From: Prevotella sp. CAG:485
Lineage (GTDB): Bacteria > Bacteroidota > Bacteroidia > Bacteroidales > Muribaculaceae
DNA: 6,327 nt
Assembly: GCA_000437495.1 (NCBI GenBank)
Contig: FR897846.1
Coordinates: 36,610 to 42,936 of the forward strand
Reading direction: 5' to 3'
Made by a program: the position numbers and the translations under genes. Each line of letters begins with the position of its first letter. The stretch's first letter is position 1. Below, piece after piece: positions 1 to 6,327 of the stretch. The notes below the pieces were generated by a model, which worked only from the letters and a program-made list of their open reading frames with translations, searched no databases and was not told the origin of the DNA.

Positions 1-3000
1 CGCTATTTCAAGCTCATGAACGACCTGGACATGAGCAGCGTCGGCACTTTCTTGCCCATAGGCAGCAAGAAGGCGGCCTTCAACGGCGTCTTCGACGGCA
101 ACGGACACACCATTGCCAACCTTAAGGTGAATGCCCTCGGCTATCACTTCCAGGGCCTCTTCGGCGCCATCTACACCAACGCCCGCATCAGCAACCTCAC
201 CGTAACCAACGGCTCCATAACGGGTTCGGGCTACTATCTCGGTCTGATAGCCGGTTATTCCATGGGCGTCATCGACAACTGCCACGCCACAGGCACGGTA
301 ACCTCCACAGGTCTTTGCGCAGGCGGCATCACCGGCCGCACTTACGGCACTGTCAACAACTGCTCATTCAGCGGTCGCGCTCAGGCGGCAGGCTACATAG
401 GCGGCATTGCCGGTTATTCCTACGGCGCCCTCACAGGCTGCCACTCCGACGCTGACGTATCGCTGCCGGCACGTCTCACCAACGGCGCTTCGTGCGTAGG
501 TGGCATTGCCGGTCTGGCTCAGTCATACTCCACCAACCGCGAGGGCCGCATTGCCGACTGCCGTTTCTCAGGCACCGTAACGCAAGGCTCAGGCTACGGC
601 TTTGCCGGCGGCATTGCAGGCTATCTCTACGCCGTTGACATGGACGGCTGCCTCAACACCGGCTTGGTTCGCACCACTTCCACCACAGGCACGGAGGAAG
701 CCGCCGGCGGCATTTGCGGCATAGTACGCGACTCTTACATCGACGACTGCCACAACGCAGGTCTGATTCAGGCTGACGGTCTGAGCACCTACGCAGGCGG
801 TCTGATAGGATACCTGACCTGCAGCTACAACAGCATCGACGGCATGACAGAGCCTATCTTTGTCAAGAACTGCTACAACGCGGGTCAGGTACAGGGCCGC
901 GAACGCACCATCCACGCCGGTGTGTTCGGCGACGAATTCACCATGGAGCAGTTTGAAGAGAAACCCTCTGACACTGCCTTCACAAATGTATATTCCGACA
1001 ACCAGGCAACCGGTTTGAAGGATACCCGCTTCGGCCAAAACACCGATTTCTTCCTGGGCAAGCTGCCGCAGGGCTTCAGCTCGTCGGTATGGGACACCAA
1101 CACCGGCGCCTACCCCACTCTGAAGGCTTTCGCCGCTCTCACTGACAACGACGTGGCAAAATCTGCCGCAGTGTTCGCCGCCGGTGAATCAACGCGCGTA
1201 ATGAAGCACAACGCCATGCTGCAGGCCGCACAAGGCATTGCATGGCAGCTGCTCGACGCCAAAGGCAATCTCACCGCCGCCACGCAGGGTCTGAGCATCA
1301 GCGGCAACTCGCTGGCTGTAGGCTCAGCTTACGCTAACGATACCTTGGTAGCCACTATCAACGGCAAAGCCACCGGACGCCGCCTCATCATCAACGTCGT
1401 TCCGAAGCTCTTCGACGGCGAAGGCACAGCCGCTTCTCCTTATCTGATAAAGAACAAAGCCGACTTCATGATCCTGCACACCGCCGTGATGCACTATGAC
1501 CATGAAGGCGACTTCTTCCGCCAGACTGCCGACGTTGACTTCGGCCTCGCCGACGACTTCGCAGGCGTGGGTGCCGGAAACCATCTGCTGGAATTTGCCG
1601 GTGTCTTCGACGGCGACAACCACCTTATCAAGAACCTGAAGATAACGGCTGCCAAAGTCAACGCTCAGGGCAATCTGCTGCAGGGCACTTACAACTACGG
1701 CGGTCTGTTCCACATCGGCAGTCCCACAAGCATCATCCGCAACGTAATCATAGACGCTTCCTGCCAACTCGACTTCTATGGCAGCGCGGGCGCAGTAATC
1801 GGCTACACCACCGGCAAGGTGGAGAACTGCCGCAACTACGCCGCTATCCGCACAGGCTATAACCGCATCGGCGGCATCGCCGGTCATGTTGACGAGGGCG
1901 GCAGCATAGCAGGCTGCTACAACGGCGCCTCTGTAACCGCTTCCAACGACTATGTGGGCGGCATCGCCGGCCAGAACATGGGCAGCATCAGCGACTCTCA
2001 GAACGACGGCGACATCACCGGCGCCGGCAAATACACCGGCGGCATTGCCGGCGCATCGGCCGGCTCACTGACGGTATGCGTCAACTCGGGCACCATCAGC
2101 GGCGCTGAATATACCGGCGGCGTTATAGGCTCTAATGCGGCAGCCAATGGCATGGGCAATGTGCAGCAATGCGTATCGTCGGGTCTGGTTGTTACTTCCG
2201 GCACTCCGTTTGGCGGCGTGATAGGCTACAGTAACGGCCGCGGCAACATTGAAGCCAACTACTTCGATGCCTCCGTAAACAATATGGACGGCTGCTCCTC
2301 GCTGAGCCAGGGCTTCAACGGCGTCTCCACTTCAGAACTCGTTACAGCGACCGTGCCCGAAGGCCTCGACAAAGAGAAATTCCAATTCAGCGCCACGGCA
2401 TACCCCACTCTGAAAGCATTTGCCAATGAAACCGCCGGCATAGCCCAGCGCAGCATCTATGTGCTCTTCGGCAAAGGCGAAAAGCGCACCAACGTAATCC
2501 ACGCTACCCCCCTGGCAGCCACGCAGGCTCTGCAGTGGCAGCTCAAAGGCGACAGCGTGTTCAGCATAGCAGGCGGCAACCTGAAGGTGAACATGGGCAA
2601 CCAGAACATCGCCACCGATACTCTCACGGCCAAGCTCAACGGATTCACCAAGACCTATCCCCTCACGGCCATCAAGGCAATCCTGGCAGGCAACGGCTCC
2701 GAGAGTTCGCCTTTCCGCATCACCTCGGCCGCTGACCTCACTCTGCTGTCGGAATTCATGACCGAGTCGGGAATGGACTACGAAGGCTATTTCTTCCGTG
2801 TTGAGAACGACATCACATACGCCGACACCACCACCTTCAAGCCCATCGGCTTCACCGGACCTCAGTTCCAGGGCGCTTTCAACGGCAACGGTAAGACCAT
2901 CAGCGGTTTCAGCCTTACCGACGAAACCAGCAAAACGGGCAAATACTTAGGCTTCTTCGGCACCATCGGCTCGAAAGGCAGCGTAAGCAACCTTACCCTC

Positions 3001-4899
3001 GACGGCACTCTGAAATGCTACAGCTACACGGGTGGCTTCGCAGGTAAGCTCTACGGCAGCATCGTCAACAGCGTATCGCGCATGAAGGTTGACAGCAAAG
3101 GCGGCTACGGAGCAGGTTTCGCCGGCTATATGTACGACGGCTCTCTGATACGCAACTGCGTGTTTGAAGGCGTTATCAGTCCGAGCTACGCCACCAACTA
3201 CAACTACATAGGCGGCATAGCCGGCCAGACAGACGCCGGTTCGCTCATAGACAGCTGCATAAACCGCGGCACAGTGGGTCAGAACAAGAACACCACCGGC
3301 ACAACCTGGACAGGCCAGCAATATGTTGGCGGCATAGCAGCATGGCACAGCGGCACGGCCAGCCACTGCCGCAACGAAGGCAGCGTAGTGGCACGCCAGC
3401 AGGCCGGCGGCATAGCAGGCCGATTGGGTAAGACAGGTCAGATTCTCGACTGCGAGAACGTGGCCGACATCACCCTTCCCAATGGCGGCAACCTTGGTGG
3501 CATGGCTCCCTCAACGCAGGGCAGCGGACTGAGCTACATCCTCCGTTGCAAGAACAGCGGTAACCTGCGCGGCAAGAGCTATACGGCCGGCATCATCGGT
3601 CAGATTACCGCCGGCTGCACCGTCGACAGCTGCTTCAACACCGGCAAAATCACCGGCTTCAGCTCCACAGCCTTCAGCGTTGGCGGTGTAATAGGCCAGA
3701 TGGCTTCACAGAGCAAATATCCCTCGTCGGCAAGCCACAGCGGCAACTACGGCGACGTTTACAACGAGTCACAGTCAACAGGCGGCTTCGCAGGTAAAAT
3801 CACCGGCGGCCACGTCAGCGACTGCTTCAACACGGGCAACGTAAAGGTTGTGAAAGAGAAAGACGACGCCACCTCGAGCGGTGTTGGCGGCTTTGCCGGC
3901 TCATTCTGCTCCACGGCCGAACGCATCTGGAACTCAGGTAACGTAGAGAGCAACGTACCGGGCGCCGCCGGCATCTTCGGTGTAGGCGCAATGCCGATAG
4001 CCAAGGTAAGTCATGCCGTTAACTACGGCAACGTAACCCTCAGTCGCACGCTTCCGGCCAAAGGCCTTGGCGCCGCAGGTATCTGGGGCGGCTACGGACC
4101 CGTTGAACTCACCGACTGCTATAACCACGGCACCGTTACGGCACCCAACGACGCTGCCGGTATCAATGCCGCCATGCACAGCAACGGCAACGGCGGCACA
4201 ACCATTCTGCGCTGCTACAACACCGGCGCTGTGATTGTGCCCGACACGGCCACCCGCGTCTCGAACGTAGCCCTGATTTCGAGTTATGTCGACACTCGCA
4301 CCCCCATCGACCCCGCTCTGATGCACGTTGACAGCACTTATTACAACCGCACTGCCCTTGGCAGCTTTGCCAACGACACTTTAGCAGTTGGTCTGAGCAA
4401 CCTTCAGCTGCAGACGGCAGCCCTTGGCAACGCCTACACCTACCGGCGCGCCTGCTTCCCCGTACTGGCATTTGTCGACTCGCTGCCACTGAGCGATTTC
4501 CACGCTGTAGACATTGACTACGCCGACAACGACAGCGCCCAGTCAATCACCAACGGCTTCCATGTGGGCATGCGTCCCAACGTGGTCTGGAGCACAAGCG
4601 ACGGTCTGCGCATTGACGAAGGCGGACACGTATATCTGCTGAAAGAGGGCACCCATACCCTCACCGCCACGGTTCTCAACACAAAAGAGCCTCTGAGCAA
4701 GCAGTATACAGTGAATGTTATCACCCTTGGCGTCAGCGACCTTGACAACGACGGCAAGGAGATAGCCACCACAGAGTATTACAGCCTCAGCGGCATCCGT
4801 CTGCAGAGTCCGATTCCGGGCACACCCTGCATAGCCCGTATCCGTTACACCGACGGCACCACAGCCACACGCAAAATCCTCATCACTGCCCGCCAATAA
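1..4899 (+). CDS. Giant GLUG-repeat surface/secreted protein, 5'-truncated, with T9SS-like C-terminal tail
   Basis: The frame is open from base 1 to the TAA at 4897-4899, giving 1632 visible residues. The first visible residues (YFKLMNDLDM) are already inside a domain, so the ATG at 16 is an internal Met and the true start and any signal peptide lie off the left edge. Counting from the first visible codon, the layout is: module 1 (1-380), Ig-like linker (381-470), module 2 (471-810), Ig-like linker (811-894), module 3 (895-1494), Ig-like domain (1495-1577), C-terminal tail (1578-1632). Modules 2 and 3 open with a cap of the form G-x-G-[TS]-x-x-[SP]-P-[YF]-x-I, then G-x-F-F, D-[VI], F-x-G-x-F-[DN]-G. 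GLUG turns follow (GGIAG, 10-20 residues, then xxC-x-N-x-G-x-V). Modules 1 and 2 close with YPTLKAFA and module 3 with FPVLAF. GLUG repeats are known from bacterial adhesins and surface proteins and are expected to form a right-handed beta-helix. The tail (EYYSLSGIRL, then DGTTATRKILI) resembles T9SS sorting domains. No catalytic motif was seen, so an adhesive or structural surface role is inferred and the ligand is unknown. Confidence 0.9.
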   Translation, partial: RYFKLMNDLDMSSVGTFLPIGSKKAAFNGVFDGNGHTIANLKVNALGYHFQGLFGAIYTNARISNLTVTNGSITGSGYYLGLIAGYSMGVIDNCHATGTVTSTGLCAGGITGRTYGTVNNCSFSGRAQAAGYIGGIAGYSYGALTGCHSDADVSLPARLTNGASCVGGIAGLAQSYSTNREGRIADCRFSGTVTQGSGYGFAGGIAGYLYAVDMDGCLNTGLVRTTSTTGTEEAAGGICGIVRDSYIDDCHNAGLIQADGLSTYAGGLIGYLTCSYNSIDGMTEPIFVKNCYNAGQVQGRERTIHAGVFGDEFTMEQFEEKPSDTAFTNVYSDNQATGLKDTRFGQNTDFFLGKLPQGFSSSVWDTNTGAYPTLKAFAALTDNDVAKSAAVFAAGESTRVMKHNAMLQAAQGIAWQLLDAKGNLTAATQGLSISGNSLAVGSAYANDTLVATINGKATGRRLIINVVPKLFDGEGTAASPYLIKNKADFMILHTAVMHYDHEGDFFRQTADVDFGLADDFAGVGAGNHLLEFAGVFDGDNHLIKNLKITAAKVNAQGNLLQGTYNYGGLFHIGSPTSIIRNVIIDASCQLDFYGSAGAVIGYTTGKVENCRNYAAIRTGYNRIGGIAGHVDEGGSIAGCYNGASVTASNDYVGGIAGQNMGSISDSQNDGDITGAGKYTGGIAGASAGSLTVCVNSGTISGAEYTGGVIGSNAAANGMGNVQQCVSSGLVVTSGTPFGGVIGYSNGRGNIEANYFDASVNNMDGCSSLSQGFNGVSTSELVTATVPEGLDKEKFQFSATAYPTLKAFANETAGIAQRSIYVLFGKGEKRTNVIHATPLAATQALQWQLKGDSVFSIAGGNLKVNMGNQNIATDTLTAKLNGFTKTYPLTAIKAILAGNGSESSPFRITSAADLTLLSEFMTESGMDYEGYFFRVENDITYADTTTFKPIGFTGPQFQGAFNGNGKTISGFSLTDETSKTGKYLGFFGTIGSKGSVSNLTLDGTLKCYSYTGGFAGKLYGSIVNSVSRMKVDSKGGYGAGFAGYMYDGSLIRNCVFEGVISPSYATNYNYIGGIAGQTDAGSLIDSCINRGTVGQNKNTTGTTWTGQQYVGGIAAWHSGTASHCRNEGSVVARQQAGGIAGRLGKTGQILDCENVADITLPNGGNLGGMAPSTQGSGLSYILRCKNSGNLRGKSYTAGIIGQITAGCTVDSCFNTGKITGFSSTAFSVGGVIGQMASQSKYPSSASHSGNYGDVYNESQSTGGFAGKITGGHVSDCFNTGNVKVVKEKDDATSSGVGGFAGSFCSTAERIWNSGNVESNVPGAAGIFGVGAMPIAKVSHAVNYGNVTLSRTLPAKGLGAAGIWGGYGPVELTDCYNHGTVTAPNDAAGINAAMHSNGNGGTTILRCYNTGAVIVPDTATRVSNVALISSYVDTRTPIDPALMHVDSTYYNRTALGSFANDTLAVGLSNLQLQTAALGNAYTYRRACFPVLAFVDSLPLSDFHAVDIDYADNDSAQSITNGFHVGMRPNVVWSTSDGLRIDEGGHVYLLKEGTHTLTATVLNTKEPLSKQYTVNVITLGVSDLDNDGKEIATTEYYSLSGIRLQSPIPGTPCIARIRYTDGTTATRKILITARQ
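154..939 (+). repeat. GLUG repeat array 1 (about 8 complete turns)
   Basis: Within module 1, turns start at GLFGA, GLIAG, GGITG, GGIAG (400), GGIAG (499), GGIAG (607), GGICG and GGLIG, and the array fades out at AGVFG. Turn length is roughly 21-34 residues; the longer ones carry loop insertions such as the SYSTNREGR stretch. Seven of these turns carry Cys at the same place (DNC, NNC, TGC, ADC, DGC, DDC, KNC) just before the closing strand. This is a protein-level repeat: the DNA copies share only short runs around the GGIAG codons, so the duplication is old. Confidence 0.85.
1141..1410 (+). other. Ig-like inter-module domain 1 (within the GLUG protein)
   Basis: This segment of about 90 residues between GLUG modules 1 and 2 has no GLUG motif. 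It contains GES...H...L.A.Q...WQL, then GLSISGNSLAV, DTLVATING and a closing RRLIINVV strand. The same order appears at 2431-2682 (GEK...H...L.A.Q...WQL, GGNLKV, DTLTAKLNG, TYPLTAI), so the two are homologous. A single Trp, a glycine-marked hairpin and a final strand before the next module suggest a small beta-sandwich of the bacterial Ig-like type. That fold is inferred from pattern, not shown. Confidence 0.5.
1699..2283 (+). repeat. GLUG repeat array 2 (about 7 turns)
   Basis: Turns begin at GGLFH, GAVIG, GGIAG (1870), GGIAG (1957), GGIAG (2038), GGVIG (2116) and a final GGVIG. The four starts given are spaced 29, 27 and 26 residues apart, the most regular stretch in the gene. Four turns carry Cys at the ladder position (ENC, AGC, TVC, QQC); one has Ser instead (SDS). 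The array is preceded by its own cap (from about 1411) and followed by the SATAYPTLKAFA closing motif at about 2395-2418. Confidence 0.85.
2431..2682 (+). other. Ig-like inter-module domain 2 (within the GLUG protein)
   Basis: About 84 residues link modules 2 and 3. It aligns by eye with the segment at 1141-1410: each follows YPTLKAFA, has a WQL strand in mid-domain, then a GGNL/GNSL turn, a DTL[TV]A strand and a final strand running directly into the next cap. A third, more diverged version (4483-4731) keeps the Trp (VVWSTSDG), the GG turn (GGHVYL), the TLTATV strand and a closing YTVNVI strand. The Ig-like label is an inference. Confidence 0.5.
2950..4239 (+). repeat. GLUG repeat array 3 (about 14 turns, the longest)
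   Basis: About fourteen turns are visible, starting at GFFGT, GGFAG, GAGFAG, GGIAG, GGIAA, GGIAG, GGMAP, AGIIG, GGVIG, GGFAG, GGFAG, AGIFG, AGIWG and AGINA. Nine carry the ladder Cys (RNC, DSC, SHC, LDC, LRC, DSC, SDC, TDC, LRC). Three of the later turns lack it but keep the Asn-[YS]-Gly closing strand (GNYGDV, WNSGNV, VNYGNV). The array has about twice as many turns as array 2, so modules have grown or shrunk independently. Confidence 0.85.
4732..4896 (+). other. C-terminal T9SS sorting-domain-like tail (within the GLUG protein)
   Basis: The last 55 residues start with an acidic linker (SDLDNDGKE) and continue EYYSLSGIRL, a proline-containing turn (SPIPGTPC), a strand (IARIRYTDG) and a terminal basic strand (TRKILI), ending ARQ. 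This YY-x-L-x-G-x-[RK] ... G ... DG ... [RK]-x-[IV]-[LI] order is the usual form of C-terminal tails on secreted Bacteroidales proteins, related to T9SS type A sorting domains. Whether this organism uses T9SS cannot be seen here, since no secretion component gene is in the window. Confidence 0.6.
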
Positions 4900-4932
4900 C
4901 CCCACAGGCAGACGGTGACTGACACCCTACCG

Positions 4933-5000
4933 GCCACCGGCCCGGAGAGAAACGACTGCACAGCATCCTTCTCCCGAGCCGGTGGCTCTCCTTTTTCTCT
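4933..5000 (+). terminator. Rho-independent terminator after the GLUG-protein gene
   Basis: A long inverted repeat begins 33 bases after the TAA. The outer arm GCCACCGGC (4933-4941) pairs perfectly with GCCGGTGGC (4978-4986). After one C/A mismatch, CGG (4943-4945) pairs with CCG (4974-4976); after one bulged A, GAGAA (4947-4951) pairs with TTCTC (4969-4973). That makes 17 base pairs with a loop of about 17 bases. A T-rich run, CTTTTTCTCT, starts five bases after the stem. The T run is short and offset, so efficiency is uncertain, but position and stability fit termination of the upstream gene. Confidence 0.7.
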
Positions 5001-5068
5001 GTAATGCTTAGACTAAACTCCGATTTTTCAGCAAGGTAATGCCCGCAAAACCATATTTTAGCATAGAG

Positions 5069-5099
5069 TTTTAGTATTCCGAAAATTTTATTAACTTTG
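5069..5099 (+). promoter_or_regulatory. Bacteroidetes-type promoter for the downstream secreted-protein gene
   Basis: TAACTTTG at 5092-5099 matches the -7 consensus TAnnTTTG of the primary Bacteroidetes sigma factor exactly. A weak -33 element, TTTT (5069-5072; consensus TTTG), lies 19 bases upstream, which is the expected spacing. The surrounding DNA is much richer in A/T than the flanking genes. Transcription would start near 5104-5107 and leave a leader of about 55 bases. No Shine-Dalgarno sequence is visible before the ATG; the AT-rich leader is typical of this phylum. Confidence 0.6.
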
Positions 5100-5159
5100 C
5101 AAATTGAAAACCACACCACTCCCAAGTGACCAAATTAAGTTCAATTAATATCTAACAAC

Positions 5160-6327
5160 ATGAAAAAACTATGCTTCCTCACGGCAGCGCTGCTGACGGC
5201 CGGCATCATGACGGCTCAGGTTCAGCTAAGCGAATTGCCGGGACGCGTGATTACGCCGCAAAAGGTCAATCTGACCGAGGCTCCGGCCAAGCAGCGTACA
5301 GCGAACTACACCTTCCAGGAGCTGCAGTCCGCACAGCAGACGCCCCAACAGACCTCTGTCTCAGAGGCTGTTAGCCAGCGCATTCCTTCAACGAACGTAA
5401 CCGCGCTCGGCGCGCCTCAGCGTGAGGTGTTCCGGGCCAATCTCACCGCAAAGGACAAATTCACCACTCCGATACGCAAAGAAGCACCCAAGGGTGCCGT
5501 ACCCGAAAATATTATAGGCAAAAGCTATAATACTTTCTACGGAAGCTTCACCAACTACAACAACTGCGTAGGCTGGCTGACCGTTGAAAAAGGTCAAGGC
5601 GACACTGTAATCCTCAAAGGCTTTGCCGACGGATACGACGTAAAAGGTGTTTACAACAAGACAGCCGGCACGGTAACTTGCCCCGCCTCACAAGTAGTTG
5701 GCACTCACGCCTCGCTCGGCACTGTTACTTTCTACGCCCTCAGAGGCGGCAGCTACTACAAAAACGAACCTGTAGTGCTCACCTTCACCGACAACAACAT
5801 CACCTTCAGCGCCGGTGTTTACTGCGCCGTAACGAATGGTGGTGTTGTGATGATGAAAGATGACCTTACCGCCATCGAATCCAACGGCCGTCTGAAACTC
5901 GACCGCACGAACCAGGCCGGTGCTGTTTCAGCATCGTTCGACTTGCCTCTGTACATCAGCAACGTATCTGACATCCACATGGATATTCAGGGTCTGCAGT
6001 CGTGGCTCTACGGCCACAACTACAAGGTGCCTTTCACCATCAGCGGCAACAAGGCTACCCTGCTGACGACCGACTCGCTCGACTGGTACAACTCAACATC
6101 GGGCACTCAGATCTATTTCATGCTCGGCTTCAACGGTACTAACATCACCGCTGACCCGACCTTCACCGTTACCAAGACTGACAGCCTCATCACTCTTAAG
6201 GCCGATACCCGTCTGTTCTGCGGTTACAACGAGAGTGGCACGAGCTGGCGTGGTTACTACCTCAATAATTATGTTATCAACAACAATGTTGTTGCCGGCG
6301 GCGGCGGTGGCGGCGAGCAGCCCAATC
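5160..6327 (+). CDS. Secreted beta-rich protein of unknown function, 3'-truncated
   Basis: The ATG at 5160 opens a frame of 389 complete codons with no stop before the right edge, so the gene continues outside. The start is supported by an in-frame TAA at 5136-5138, the promoter upstream, and a clear signal peptide: MKK, a hydrophobic core at about residues 4-17, and likely signal peptidase I cleavage at TA/Q (19/20). Cys5 is not in a lipobox, so this is not a lipoprotein. Residues about 20-118 are rich in Q, T, P and A and look flexible. From about 120 (GKSYNTFYGSF) the sequence alternates short strands and Gly/Asn/Asp turns, including GFADGYDVKG, CPASQVVGTH and LGTVTFYAL, as in calycin-like or other all-beta domains of Bacteroidales secreted proteins. 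I cannot assign a family. A second beta-rich stretch spans about 245-376, followed by Gly6 (380-385) and EQPN, which reads as a linker to a further, unseen domain. No catalytic motif is recognisable. It appears to be transcribed separately from the upstream gene. Confidence 0.88.
   Translation, partial: MKKLCFLTAALLTAGIMTAQVQLSELPGRVITPQKVNLTEAPAKQRTANYTFQELQSAQQTPQQTSVSEAVSQRIPSTNVTALGAPQREVFRANLTAKDKFTTPIRKEAPKGAVPENIIGKSYNTFYGSFTNYNNCVGWLTVEKGQGDTVILKGFADGYDVKGVYNKTAGTVTCPASQVVGTHASLGTVTFYALRGGSYYKNEPVVLTFTDNNITFSAGVYCAVTNGGVVMMKDDLTAIESNGRLKLDRTNQAGAVSASFDLPLYISNVSDIHMDIQGLQSWLYGHNYKVPFTISGNKATLLTTDSLDWYNSTSGTQIYFMLGFNGTNITADPTFTVTKTDSLITLKADTRLFCGYNESGTSWRGYYLNNYVINNNVVAGGGGGGEQPN

Noticed and set aside
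16..18. ATG at 16 as the start of the GLUG protein
   Set aside because: The frame is open upstream to base 1 and the residues before it (RYFKL) belong to the same conserved cap strand seen in modules 2 and 3, so this is an internal Met.
1324..1887. A 187-codon open frame on the - strand, and several similar antisense frames between 589 and 4905
   Set aside because: They lie opposite the GLUG gene, have A/V/G-rich compositions typical of the reverse complement of GC-rich repeat codons, and show no coherent domain, start context or promoter.
400..2052. Recurring short DNA runs around GGCGGCATTGCCGG, suggestive of a repeat array or CRISPR
   Set aside because: They encode the GGIAG motif in frame, have third-base differences, and lie in continuous coding sequence with homologous rather than unique spacers.
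4738..4755. DLDNDG as a calcium-binding EF-hand or dockerin loop
   Set aside because: It is a single copy with no flanking helices, and an acidic linker directly before the EYY-type tail is usual in such proteins.
4883..5125. An 80-codon - strand frame across the intergenic region
   Set aside because: It runs through the promoter and both arms of the terminator hairpin, and its product is a patchwork without a recognisable motif. The non-coding signals explain this DNA better.
5101..5159. Riboswitch or structured RNA leader
   Set aside because: The leader is only about 55 bases, AT-rich, and shows nothing beyond one weak 7-base inverted repeat; no known riboswitch core was seen.
5171..5374. 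A 67-codon + strand frame near the start of the second gene
   Set aside because: It is out of frame with the signal-peptide-bearing frame that starts at 5160 and stays open to the window end, so it is a shadow.

Overview
The window reads as part of a Bacteroidales genome, probably a gut commensal. The evidence is a TAnnTTTG promoter element, no Shine-Dalgarno sequence before the second gene, GC-rich coding DNA beside an AT-rich promoter, and large secreted proteins of a type common in this order. A GC-rich lineage such as Muribaculaceae or a Prevotella relative would fit, but nothing here fixes the family.

Layout: (1) Bases 1-4899 on the + strand hold the 3' part of a very large gene whose start lies left of the window. 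Its product alternates GLUG-repeat beta-helix modules with short Ig-like beta domains and ends in a tail resembling type IX secretion (T9SS) sorting domains. (2) Bases 4900-5159 are intergenic: a strong hairpin terminator for the first gene, then an AT-rich stretch with a Bacteroidetes-type promoter and a leader of roughly 55 bases. (3) Bases 5160-6327 hold the 5' part of a second + strand gene. It encodes a protein with a signal peptide, a Q/T/P-rich N-terminal segment and unassigned beta-rich sequence, and the window ends just after a Gly6 linker. This frame stays open to the right edge.

The two genes point the same way, but the terminator and promoter between them suggest separate transcription units. 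Both products appear to be exported, so the likely theme is cell-surface or secreted proteins. No enzyme, RNA gene, mobile element, CRISPR array or defence system is visible. The points most worth a second look are an in-register cysteine column through the GLUG repeats, and Bacteroidetes O-glycosylation-type tripeptides found outside the repeat arrays and clustered just after the last one.
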